Below are positions 34,229 to 45,384 of a stretch of DNA of 64,000 bases, piece after piece. The notes under the pieces were generated by a model. It did no database searches. It was not told where the DNA came from and was given only the letters and a program-made list of their open reading frames with translations. Position 1 is the stretch's first letter; every line of letters starts with the position of its first letter. This DNA comes from Phragmites australis (lineage: Eukaryota; Streptophyta; Magnoliopsida; Poales; Poaceae): positions 7,814,501 through 7,878,500 of the forward strand of contig NC_084923.1 in NCBI RefSeq assembly GCF_958298935.1, read 5' to 3'. The position numbers and the translations under genes were made by a program.

Positions 34229-34860
34229 AATGAATACTTGATAGATATATGTTAAACTACTTTAAACACTACATATATAATTTTCCATAACTCACATCGC
34301 TAATCCAAAAAAATGACCTACCAACCAAACATTGCAACAAACCATAAATTATAGGGGTACCTCCCAATCTCATCACAAAGAGAATTTGTATTGCAAAAAA
34401 TTGGTGGATGGGATGGGGATTACCTTGCCAATCCGTTTCCACCAAAAAGAAGGCTTCAATCCCTTCAGATTTGATGGATTTTAGGGAGGGAAGGAGAGGA
34501 AGGAGAGAGGGGCGGTGGGGGCATAGAAGAGAGGTTTAGAGTCGGGTGGGGAAAGTGAGGGGGAGAGGGAGAGGGCAAAGGGAAAGAAGCGGACCCGGTT
34601 TAAGTACCCTGCAGCACGACGCCAAGCTATCTAGCATTGTTCCTTAAACATACAACGCCAAGTCCTTTAGCGCCGTACTAAGCCATGTCATCCAGGCACT
34701 TCTAGTGCGCATTTGACGTTGCAGAGCACAGCGCCAAGGTTTATGGCGCCATGAAATGAACATACGGTGCCACTCCCTGTGGCACCGTGAAAATGGTCTA
34801 TTTCTGGACATCTTTCCCCAAATGATCCTTATTTTTTAGGAAACTACGGTGAATCTTCAG
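34229..34860 (-). promoter_or_regulatory. Probable promoter and 5' leader of the decayed GRF gene
   Basis: On the minus strand, sequence rich in GGCGCC/GGCGCTG repeats (34800-34620) is followed by GTACTTAAACCGGG (about 34600) and a CT-rich leader, then a possible splice donor GGCAAG|GTAATCC near 34420. I link it to the GRF exons at 31173 only by position and orientation, with the solo LTR between them. The assignment is tentative. Confidence 0.3.
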
Positions 34861-35285
34861 ATTCACCTGAACTTTATATTAAACAACTAGCATTGTACAT
34901 CAAAGAGAACCTGAAACAGGGATAAAGAAAGGGGAGGGGTGTCGCATAGGGCAAGGCCAAAAAACTAGCACCAGGGATCAATATTGTGTAATTACATCAA
35001 GATAATGAGCCCAATCCCAAAGGAGCGTCTTACAGGGTTGCTTATTGGAACGGTAGGCCTAGAGGTCAAGGTCCTACTTGCAGCGGCGAAGGATGTCCTT
35101 CCTTGCTTCATTTTCACTCTGAAAGACCTTTGCATTGAGGCATTTCTAGATGTTCCACAAAATTGTTGTTATCCCAACCGACTTTGTGCGGAGACCCCTA
35201 AAGGATGGTCCTTTGTAAAAACTATTTTCAAAAAGACTAAAAAATTAAAATTCCACGATGATGGCCACAAGATGTAGGAATACTG
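34861..35285 (-). pseudogene. LINE-like reverse-transcriptase C-terminal remnant
   Basis: The minus strand reads ILWNIWKCLNAKVFQSENEA then RKDILRRCK-stop-DLDL, followed by TLLWDWAHYLDV and an untranslated tail. The W-x-IWK-x-RN-x-x-x-F pattern is typical of the 3' end of plant non-LTR reverse transcriptases and related domesticated ORFs. There are stops and only a short stretch remains, so the assignment is moderate. Confidence 0.45.
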
Positions 35286-35815
35286 GGCCACCAGTTACAT
35301 TTGACATCCATATGGGCCTCCATGATAGGGGACCTTGAGAATCATGTGTGAGGACAGGGGAAGGCAAGATATCCAAAACAAATGTGGTGGGTAATTAATC
35401 CAACCGTTTATGCCTTCCACAAAGACTAATAAATTACTAGTCAAAAAAGTGACTAATTGATTATATCCCAAAATTCCTCCCGAAAGAATTAATTGTTCCA
35501 AATATGTATCTGAAAGGCTGAAGCAACGCCTGCACATCCAAACTGAGATAGTCGGAAAGACAGGTGGGACCCAACGTAGGCAGGCTCTTCGGCCCCACAT
35601 GTCATCGGGGTACTCCAAGCGTAGCAAGACCGTCCCGAGATTTGCACTAGCAGGGTCAAAATTACAGCCCCGCTTGTCAGTTGCAGAGCTCGCAAGCAAC
35701 GCAAGAGTTATGCGCAGCTAGTTCTCCCCCAACGACATGCGTATGCTAATGCTCGTCCTTTCCTCTCCTCCATAATCGCTGGATTAATCTCTTCGCCTGA
35801 GCTGTTCTGCCCCTT
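35286..35815. other. Upstream region of the polygalacturonase gene
   Basis: Open frames here on the minus strand show no domain. The 100 bp before the ATG are C/T-rich without a clear TATA box. Confidence 0.4.
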
Positions 35816-38502
35816 ATGGGTCCTGGGGGACTTCTTCTAGCCTCCATTGTTGCCATGTCGATCTTTCCTTACATGCTACATCGCGCCAATTCAGAGGATG
35901 TCTTCTCCGAGGCTGATGGCCCAACAGCGGAAAGCTCAGACAACCTGGACGAGCTGTGGCTCAGCCCGGGGCCGCCGCCGAGGGTCGTCGACGTCGATGA
36001 GTACGGAGCCAGAGCTGCCGGCGGTGACGACACCCAGGTGAAATCAACTTAGTTACTAGCGTTGTTCTTCTCTCGATTTCTCGGTATTGCAATCTTCTCG
36101 CGGTTCCGCCTGTTCTGATGATGCACGCAAGACAGGCGTTTCTTGGCGCGTGGAGGGAAGCTTGCAACTCCTCTGAATACCCGTCAATGTTCCTCGTGCC
36201 CGAGGGGAAGACCTACGTCCTGATGCCCGTAAGCTTCTGTGGCCCCTGCAGAGCCATCTCCATCACTGCAATGGTGAGGTGAATGGTAATCAACTACGTA
36301 TCGTTGCACACATTGTCCACTGCTGTGTCTGCATTGTTATATTTGCAAGCTTTCAGATAAGGGGGACACTGGAGGCTCCGTACAACCGATCGGTTTGGCT
36401 CGATCACAACCTGCACGAATGGATCACGTTCGAGGGCATCGATCGCCTCCGTGTCCAGGGCGGCGGGACGCTCAATGGAAATGGACAGCAGTGGTGGATC
36501 AACTCGTGCAAGGTCAACAAATCAATGGTACTTGTCACTGTACTAAAACATTTTCTTCCTGAAAGAAAGTCCTTGCACTTAACATGTCCTCCACATTTCC
36601 AACTTCTCACTCGATAATCCTTTTCTCTTTCCATGGATCAGCGATGCGTCACCGGCCCGACGGTACCTCCTTGACCCGGCATTCTGCGCCTGATGCGTGT
36701 ATGCATGAGCGATGATTCTCAGTTGGCGACTTGCAGGCGCTGTACTTCAGAAGATGCACTCACCTGGTTGTGGAGGACCTGGAGGTGAGGGATAGCATGC
36801 AGATGCACGTAGCGATTGCCTACTCTTGGAACGTGCTTGTGTCGAAGCTGTTCATCACTGCACCAGGATGGAGCCCCAACACTGACGGCATCCATGTGTC
36901 CAACAGCAAGGAAGTGTCCATAATCGAGTGCATCATCAGCACAGGTATAATGGATAGGAAAACATGGATATATTCATTTGGCTAACACTCCGTACTCTGT
37001 GATTAGACAAAGCATTGGTTCATTTTCTTGTTTTTGCTTGCCCTTGTGAGTTACTGCAGGTGATGACTGTATAGCCATTGTGACTGGCTCAATGTTTGTA
37101 CGGGCAACCGGCATATTTTGCGGACCGGGCCATGGAATAAGGTTTTTGCCGTACATAACTGCAGCTATATGCTACACATTACATTTTCAGCTGTGAAACT
37201 GGACTTGCGTGCATTTCTGACGAACTTCATATTCAGTTTTAACAGTAGGCATTCACGTTTCAAATTTGGCATTTGTCCTAATCAATTGAAGACATTGAGA
37301 CAGTCTGTACAGAGGGTTCTGAATTCCTGATGTTTTCGTGGCACTGGTTGCAACTGCAGCATCGGTAGCCTGGGAGCAAACAACTCAAGGGCCCATGTCT
37401 CTGACGTGCTGGTGGAGAAGGCCACGCTGCTGGGCACGACCAACGGTGTGCGGATCAAAACATGGCAGGTAATGCATGGCCTTCTCGCTGAGTTGCATGG
37501 AAACTTGGACAATTATAGCCTTTTTTTGAATTCTGAGGAAAAGCGTTGCTCTCAAAAGGGTCCAGTACAACACTACAACCTTCTGCTCCTCTGTTTCCTA
37601 CAATCCCTGTAGACTGCAGCCTGCAGAGTGGGAGAGGGACTATGACTATTTCACACGCTTATCATGCTAGCGATAATAAGTGTCTTTGTATTTCTGTCCA
37701 TAGCTCCAAAAAATAGCAATAGTATCTTAATAGTTTGCAAACAGTGGTAGATCCAAAGCAAGAAGTAAGAGGGCTATATATCTTCTATCTCATCTATTTC
37801 TCTTTTTTCTCTTCTTCCACCTCTTCTCTTCTTATATTCTTATTCCTCGTTCATGCCAAAAAAATTGTAAGGGGCTTGGAAGGCTGTAAGTATGACCGGG
37901 GTAGAGGACTGTCTGTTTTGATAAAAGTTGCTATATTAAGCAATAGTATCCTAAGAATTATTCACAATTTATAGTATCCCAATAAATTTGCGAATAGTTC
38001 TTTGTTTTGTTGCACGATATGGTTTGTTTTTACAATGCTTTTTATGGTCCCATTAACAGGGAGGTCATGGCTATGCTGAAAGAATTACTTTTCAAGATAT
38101 AACAATGCATAATGTTACGAACCCGGTAATTATCAACCAGAAGTACTGCGACTCCAAGATACCATGTCATGAACAGGTATTGTCCTCTATGATGAACCTA
38201 TACTTCTCAGTTGCTTCATATCTCTAAAAAAACAACAATTTGTGACGTTTGGTGAAAAATACTTTTAATCTCTGCAGGAATCAGCTGTTGCCATACGTAA
38301 TATACGGTACAGAAACATACGTGGAACTAGTGCTTCAAAAGTTGCCGTCAATTTTATATGCAGTGAAGCTGTTCACTGTGATGGTATAATCATGCAAGAT
38401 ATTTATTTGGTTGGAGAAGGAAGATACGCTACATGTTCACATACGAACGCCACAGTCGCACAACTAGGGTATAACTTCCCGTTTTGCAGCGCGGACATGT
38501 AG
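35816..38502 (+). CDS. Polygalacturonase, glycoside hydrolase family 28 (nine exons, 430 aa)
   Basis: Exons are 35816-36037, 36136-36273, 36357-36527, 36642-36662, 36737-36944, 37060-37141, 37360-37468, 38060-38176 and 38278-38502. All introns are GT-AG and phases close exactly. The product is a secreted pectin-degrading enzyme of the parallel beta-helix fold that hydrolyses alpha-1,4-galacturonan in the cell wall. Residues 5-25 are a hydrophobic N-terminal signal segment. All four GH28 signature motifs are present: NTDGI (232-236), GDD (254-256), GHG (277-279) and RIK (312-314). These give the three catalytic aspartates (234, 255, 256), the histidine and the substrate-binding Arg/Lys. PEGKTYVLMPVSF, VQGGGTLNGNGQ and PGWSPNTDG are typical of plant family members. 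Exon 4 is only 21 bp. The gene looks intact. Exo or endo activity cannot be decided from sequence. Confidence 0.93.
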
Positions 38503-39129
38503 TCAGACAGAGATAAGCACATCATATACATGTTATCCATTTAGAGCATTTTGGAAAAGTAGGATTAAAAAAACACAAGATTGAGGCGACCTCGTATTTA
38601 GAATCCTTTATGATTCCAAACGCAATTTTTTTTAAGAAGCGTTTGGATCTTTTGAAGGGTAAAATTCTCTTGGAATTGAAGAGAGAGGAAGAGAGTGGGG
38701 AAGACACATTGTATATTAATTGGATTTCTCAAAAGAGTTGTAAACATGATGTCCTCCAAAAAGTGGATGAAATGAATGAATCCTATAGGGATTTCTAAAT
38801 CCTAAATTCCGTAGATAAAGTTGCTATAGCATTCAATTATGAAATTCCTGGAAAAATCATTCATCCTGGAGGGTCATATTTGTACTACAGAAAAGTCAAG
38901 TACATTGTACTCTGTACACATGTGCTTGCATGAACGAGAAAGCAAGCGGAACAAATCTGCTGCAATTCCCTTTCGTGGAGTGAGTACAATTTTTTTGTTG
39001 CCTTCTTCAAAAAGTTAGAAATTCTTGAAAAAAACACTAGCTTTTCCAGGCGTCACGCTTCAAGTTATTCGAGATCAAATGTACTAGAACTAGAAGGCAT
39101 TACAAGTTTCCTCTTGAGGCATAGTAGTC
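38503..39129. other. 3' flank of the polygalacturonase gene
   Basis: Non-coding. No canonical AATAAA is seen soon after the stop. 38560-38830 is AT-rich repeat-like sequence of MITE character with weak inverted ends. Nothing else is assignable. Confidence 0.4.
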
Positions 39130-39137
39130 AGTACGCA

Positions 39138-40097
39138 CAGGGGCGGACCCACCATAGGGCAAGCAGGAGCAGCCGCTTTGGATTTCTAAGCCGAATCTAG
39201 AGTATCACGCCCGTTGCTTTGGCCCAGTCTGCCCTTATAGGCTTAAGTTGCTCAGTTCAGATGTCCAGCTTTTTTTTCCCGGGCGGTCCGTATTGTAGCA
39301 TGTTGCCCAGGTAAGGTCTGATTTGCTTGTTGACTCCTGAGTTGTCCGCGTGCAGCTACAGCGTGCCCTTGAGAGCGAGTTGGATAGCAGGTAGCGGGTG
39401 GCGGTGTGGCGTGGCACGTTGGTGCCCATTCGTGGTCTGCTGGCTGCCGATCCATCCAACACACTGATAGCCTGATCCACGAGTGGGCGAGCACGTCCAG
39501 TGTCTGGCGTCTGTGACCTCATTCTCTGTGAGGCAGTGAGGACGTGACTCCGTGAGCTTATGATCCTGTTCACCCGAGCTCTGAGCAGGTGATGCTGGTG
39601 CAGCATGGAGCTACTGATTGCTTGATGGCGCAATGTTGCTCGATCCCGTATGCCCAATGTCCTGTACTCCCTTACCAATATCGGAATGGTAAGTTTTTCT
39701 AAATCACAATCGGTGTAGTGCATTACTAATGAGTATTAAGGATGAGTATTACATTGATATGGTGTTATGTAACTGTGTATGCTTGATTTTTTATATTATT
39801 TTATTTGTTGTATACACTATTTGTAACTATCATCTAAATTCATACATTTTTTTCTTATAATATACATGCTGAATTCTCTGAAGTTTCGAAGGCATCTAAT
39901 AAGTGGTTCAAGTATTGCGAGTCAATATTAGTAAAATTTATTATCTTTATGGTATGTTCTATATTTTTAGTAATTTTACGTAGTTTCTATAAAATTAAAT
40001 GTGATTTAAATAATTATTTGTAATGAACGTTAGTGTATCATGCCCTTTTAATTTATAAGGTAAAAATTCGCCTATGCTACTTAAAAGTACGCCGCTG
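39138..40097. mobile_element. Non-autonomous hAT-type element (960 bp) with 8-bp target duplication
   Basis: The left end is CAGGGGCGGACCCA and the right end GTACGCCGCTG; read inward these are CAGGGGCGGAC and CAGCGGCGTAC, a short imperfect inverted repeat. Flanks AGTACGCA (39130-39137) and AGTACGTA (40098-40105) form an 8-bp target duplication with one difference. CAGGGGCGGA ends and 8-bp duplications are hallmarks of the Tip100-like hAT group. No transposase domain is recognisable; the 162-residue minus-strand frame within it is not supported. Confidence 0.75.
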
Positions 40098-40221
40098 AGT
40101 ACGTACACACCATACCTGCTTCTGTAGTGATTGACGATGAGTGACGATACTACAATCTCTTATCCAACCCAACCCAATCCGCTCTCCAGGCTTGTGGCAG
40201 CTAGTTGTCGTTCCCCCACTA

Positions 40222-41365
40222 GCAAGGTTTAATTTATCGACGGTAATCGATCAAAATTCGTGGTTACCGAGTTTACCGTTCTCATCGGTTTCAGAAACCG
40301 AACGGTAACCAAATTTGAATTCAAAAAATTCAAAAAATCCTAACAGAAACTAGAGATAATTTTAAAACCTTCTGTGAAAAAAAATCAAAAATAATATCGT
40401 TTGCATCATATTCTATAGGGAGGAAGTTTGAAAAAAATAAAAAAAATTGAAATGTACTGCTAAGTTATTAACTCATGTTAAGAAAAAACTTAACATGCAA
40501 ACACATATTTTTTTTATGTAGAACGTATTTTAAGAGGATCTTTAAAATTGATTTCACTTCATTTAGAGTTTTATTAATTTCTCTATAATTTTTACAAAGT
40601 TCCCAATCATAAAGTGAATATGTAAAGAAATAGCACTGTAATTAATTTTTTCATGTCTACCATTATTTTTCTTACATAAATAATAGTATAAATAAACTAA
40701 TAAAAGTGGTTTCACTAATTTTGGAGGTGTGACGGGGCAGTTATGAATTAATCTAGTCGTAACACATTTACACAATCCTGCATTTTACAATAACTAATTC
40801 ATGAGCTCATGTATTTTTAAAAGACATAGGATCATGTAATAAGATTAACAAAATTAGTTTCATGATTTTTGGATTAGCAAAGAGTAAACTATGCATTTAA
40901 CTTGGTTTAACAAATATATTTTCTCACAGAACATTTTCAACTTTTTTATGAGTATAAATACAAGGAAATCAAAAAAATTTGTTTCACTTGATTTGAAGCT
41001 CAAATGAATTAGTTATTGATTTTATAAGATTGAGCCAATTTTAGGGTTTTTTGTTGTTGAATTTCACTGAAAATCAGGAAAACCGCTCGATAAATCGTGG
41101 TTACCAACAAAATCGAGCGGTTACAAATAATATGGAAAATTCAAGAAAACCGCTCGATAAATCAAAAAAATCACTTGGTAACCGGTCCTATTCGACCGGT
41201 TACCGAACGGAGAATCTGACATCTTTTTTGTCTAAATTTCAAATTTTAGCAAATAAATTTTATACGAATTTCAGTCGAATTTCGAGCGGTTATCACGATA
41301 ACCATGCATTTTCGGTTACCGGGCGGGCTCGGTAACCGAAGCCCATTCGGTAAGTGAAACCTTGC
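40222..41365. mobile_element. Terminal-inverted-repeat element with CGGTTACCG-type motifs (1144 bp)
   Basis: The left end GCAAGGTTTAATTTATCGAC pairs with the right end, whose reverse complement is GCAAGGTTTCACTTACCGAA. CGGTTACC/GGTAACCG palindromes are concentrated near both ends (about 40230-40310 and 41090-41360), and the AT-rich centre has no gene. No target duplication is clear. I cannot place the family. Confidence 0.6.
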
Positions 41366-41417
41366 CCGCGAGTCGGGTGACGGCTCAACACAGTACAATT
41401 TCAAATTTCGTTGTAGC

Positions 41418-42873
41418 TGAGAAACTAAGTTGAAGTATGTCTTGATTTATATGTGATAAGTGATTGATAATATTGTCAATTTGGTTTGTTAAGTTTTAGA
41501 TTGCTTGAACTTGATTTGAGCATTTTGATTATGAACTAACTGGAGTTAGAGAAATGTGTTTGCTTATCTCATAATGTGCAGGTGACAAATGCAACTTAGC
41601 GGTCGCCAACGGGTGATAAGGGCTAAGTGGATGCTTAGTACCGGACGATCAAGGAGGTCATGTGAAATCAATGGTGATGCTAGCTGTATACGTAGATGTC
41701 AAGCAAAATATGAAACAGATGATGAAGACAATATGTTGAAAAATTCAAGTGAAAGGGATGTCAGTGCAAGTGACAAGACGGACCCATGGATCGAGAGCGG
41801 AAGAGACTTGCCAATGGTCAGGATCGTCAGACAGAATACACATATCAACGTCAGAGCGTTTGCTTAAGGTGTAAGTAAGTGACGAGTCATACTGAGAAGC
41901 GTGAAGAGGGTTTTATAGTTGGGCCTCAAAACTATGGGAGGATTGGAGAAGTACGTGGCACCATCACGAAGCTTGCGTCGAGGCAAAGCTAAGTCGTGAA
42001 GGCGCCGTGGCCATTCGATGGACAGAGCAAGAAATAGACTAAAATACCCCTGGTGGTAGATAAGAGTATACTACAAGGGAGGGGTATTTTATTAAAGGGA
42101 GGGGTATTTTAGTAACAACTTAGGAAACTTAGAAGTCAAGTTTCCTAAGCCTATAAATAAAGAGATAGAGCTATAGGAGAGTTTGAACAAGTCAATTGAG
42201 CATCTTGTGTCACCCATTTGAAAGCCTAATAGTAGGGTTTAGAATGAGAGAAAGATGAGTGCTTAGCTTATGTAATAGGTGAGAGTTTTTGAGGAAAAAT
42301 TTCTTGTAATCCGCCTAAAATAGGGTTGTCCTATTTGAATAATGAAATTTATATTTTTGCATATATTTGAATTCCCCTCCTTTTAGTCTCTCTATTGGTT
42401 CTCTTGTAAGTTTGCAGGTTTCTTTTTTTATTGTGATTTTTTTTGTTGATTTTTGTTTTTGCATTTGAGCTGCGATTTTTCAATCTTGGGAAGTTATTCT
42501 TCTTGTTGCTAGATACATAAACGTTCATATACTCATGTATTTGAGAGGGTCTTGAATCCTCTTATTTCTAGTTCATCAACTTAGAGAGTTGTTTCTTTCG
42601 GTAACTGTCTTTTTACTTTATTCTTCATTAAAGTTTTAAGTTTTTCTGCTTAAAGACACTTACAATGGTCTTGAATAGAGCATATGGTTCATATTTTATT
42701 TGTGGAGTCATGTTACCTTGATACTTTCTTTCTCTCTTTGTCTCTCTAAAGTTTATGCTTTAGTTTGTGCGTTTTTAAGAAGCGTTGGGTGAACACGGAG
42801 TAAATCATCTATTTTGCAAGAAATTTGTAAGACATCTATTCACTTCCCTCTAGTCGTCGTTCTCGGTCCTACA
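41418..42873 (+). repeat. 5' LTR of the SIRE-type element (1456 bp)
   Basis: It starts TGAGAAACTAAGTTGAA and ends GGTCCTACA. A CTATAAATAA promoter is at 42151-42160. A GC-rich block (41590-41870) repeated at 49915-50187 makes parallel open frames in both LTRs; these are LTR sequence and not genes. Confidence 0.88.
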
Positions 42874-42888
42874 ATTGGTACCAAAGCC
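42874..42888 (+). other. Primer-binding site of the SIRE-type element
   Basis: ATTGGTACCAAAGCC follows the LTR end directly. It is the tRNA-iMet-type Copia PBS with two substitutions. Confidence 0.8.
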
Positions 42889-42936
42889 GTTTTGATCACT
42901 TGTTGACCTTAACCGACTTTGCGATTTGTAGGCAAT

Positions 42937-44100
42937 ATGGAGAGAAGTAGGAAGATTCTGTTGTTCGATGGAAAAGACTTTTCCTATTGGAAGGTGCGTA
43001 TGAAGGCTTATCTTCTAAGCCAAGGAAGTGCAATATAGGAAGTAGTTGGTTCCAACTATAAGATTCTTACTGCTCGCACGATGCAGGTTCAAATTGAACA
43101 GTATGAGGCCAACAACAAGACCAGAAATATTTTGTTTACTAGCCTGAGTCAGAATGAGTTTTACAGGGTTCAGCACCTCTATATTCCCTGGGAGATCTGG
43201 ACTACTCTGAGTGTTTCCCATGAAAGCACTAATCAGATTAAAGCCAGACGTCAAAGCACTTACAACCAAAAATACCAAATATTTGTGCAAGGTTCTAGTG
43301 AATCTTTGGATGCTATGTTTGCTCGTTTTGATGAAATAGTAATCAAGCTTAGATCCACTGGTCTTTTTCCCTACTCTGACCATGAGATGATGATCAAGCT
43401 TCTCTATGCTTTTGACCGTAGCATATGGGAAGTGAAGATCTTAAACATTAAAGAGTCACCAAGTTATGACATGTTAACTTGTGATGAACTCTTCAGCAAG
43501 CTCAAGTCCATCGAGATAGTCAAGGTGGCTCGAATTGGCCTCAGAAACCCCCTATATTAGAACATGGCGTTGGCTTCCAAACCAAATAGTGGCAATTAGG
43601 CTGGAGCTAGTTTTTCTTATGCTAACACCTCATCGAGTGATTTTTTTTTGTTTTTCTTGGTTTCTATCATAGAGGAGCAAGTAGATACACTAGATGATGA
43701 GGACCTTGCTCTTATTATGAAAAAATTCACCCGCTTCTACAATAATAGGAAAGACCGAAGGAGAGAGGGGTCTCGTGCTTATTTTGAGTATGGTGATACT
43801 ACTCACTTCAAGACGGACTGCCCTAAACTCAAGAAGAGAGAGGACAATGACCATGACTATAACAAGCACAAGAAGAAGAACAAGAAGCTCTTCTTCAAGA
43901 AGAATCGCGATAAGATGGCCAACAAGGTGGCCATGGCAGCTTCTAGGGCGTTCATGGCAACTCTCAACGACATCGACACCACATCAAGCAAGGAGGAGAG
44001 CTCGGAGGAGTAGGAAATGCAAGTGAAAAACAAGAAAAAGGTCAAGGACTTCACCGGTCTCTGCTTCATGGTGGACGACAACAATGACAATGACCTTTAG
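42937..44100 (+). pseudogene. gag: SIRE-type Copia gag, interrupted
   Basis: The ATG at 42937 opens MERSRKILLFDGKDFSYWKV, the usual start of Copia gag. A TAG at 43036 replaces a likely Trp codon. The frame continues to 43560 with TLSVSHESTNQIKARRQ, FARFDEIVIKLRSTGLFPYS and TCDELFSKLKSIEI (UBN2 domain). 43648-44013 carries a degenerate knuckle (FEYGDTTHFKTDCPK) and a lysine-rich tail. At least three stops interrupt it. Confidence 0.85.
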
Positions 44101-44139
44101 TTTGATTCCACCAAGGAATTACCTTCCTACAATTAGCTC

Positions 44140-45190
44140 TCCATTCAAGTTGACACCTTGAATGATGCTCTCGTTAGCCAAGATATGTTACTTAAGAAAG
44201 ATATACGTGAGTTAAAGGATCTTAGACCCAAGTATGAGTCTGTGTTTACTAAACTTGCATTGCTTAGGTCTAGACCTGATATTGAGGAGTGTGAGAGTTG
44301 TTTGATTGTCATGGCTGAACTTGTTGAACTTCAGAATGTGCATGTTCAAGTTGCTAGTCGGCTTGAGAGTGTCGATAAGAAGCTGCTTGAGGAGGAATCT
44401 AGGTCTACTCTCTTGTGTGCTTGAAAAAAATTACCCTTTGCTTTCAAAGGATACTGAAGTGAAAGACGAGCGCATAAAGGAGGTAGAGTCTAGATTGGAG
44501 AGTACTGAGAGTCGTACGGATGTGCAGCCTGAGTGTCTCACATGCATGATCCTTAAGGACAAGCTCAGGTGGGTTAGAGGGCAAGTTGAAAAGCTCATAG
44601 ATGAGAATGAGAACCTCCTTTCTCTTGTGGAGATGTGCTCAGAAGGCAATGGTAAAATGGATTTGATCTTGGCCAAGACTAATATGTGTGCTGATAAGGC
44701 TGGGTTAGCTTTGGGTTTGAGCTTTGAGAGCGTTGCTTACACTAGTTTTGGTAAGACTGTATTCACATCACCCACTACCCTATAGTCAAAGAAAACCAAG
44801 ATCAATGCTTCACAATCCATACCAGAAAAAAATAAGCTTACACCTCAACCTACAAAAAAGAAACTCACATCCAAGAGAGTTCCACAGCCTAAGATGAGGA
44901 CATATGTGAGAGAGCCTAGGGGACTGTCAGTCGAGTTCCTGAGAGACGCTATCACTGCACCTACTGCCAGAGCGAGGGTTATCTTGTTTGGTTTTGCTTT
45001 TATCGTAGGAGAGATGAGAAGCGTGAGTGGGAGTGAAATACTCGGGATATGTACCGCCCCTTTGTTGGTGTACATGAGCATTTTTCTTGCTCCTACTCAT
45101 GAGTCTCTAGCATTTTTTAGTCTCTTCTTAGAGGCGATGCCTGACGTAGATTTTACCATGACTCGTATGGTTTTGGTCTACGTATAGGAG
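44140..45190 (+). pseudogene. Coiled-coil extension between gag and protease of the SIRE-type element
   Basis: 44158-44424 and the overlapping frame 44423-44785 read as Glu/Lys/Leu-rich heptad-type sequence (VSQDMLLKKDIRELKDLRPK; KDERIKEVESRLESTESR; GQVEKLIDENENLLSLVEMC). One frameshift near 44424 joins them. From family knowledge, SIRE/Opie-type gag polyproteins carry such a region. 44894-45187 is a further open stretch without a recognised domain. Confidence 0.65.
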
Positions 45191-45384
45191 GCTTTGAGTC
45201 CTAACGCTTTGACGGACCACATGTTCCCCATCGTGGTACTTGTCCCCAGCGTGTTGGTGTTGAGTTGCATGCTCCTACTATTTCTGCGTCAAGGTGGATG
45301 ACACAATATTGGATTCCCAGGAGGTTTTGACTAACCCCAGTACTGAGACATCACCTTTTATTCTTCTTCTATGTAGGTGGTAGG

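Noticed and set aside
39235..39723. 162-residue minus-strand frame
   Set aside because: It lies inside the hAT-type element and shows no domain or related second frame.
41589..41867. 92-residue frame, and a similar 84-residue frame at 49933-50187
   Set aside because: They resemble each other because they are the same part of the two LTRs of one Copia element.
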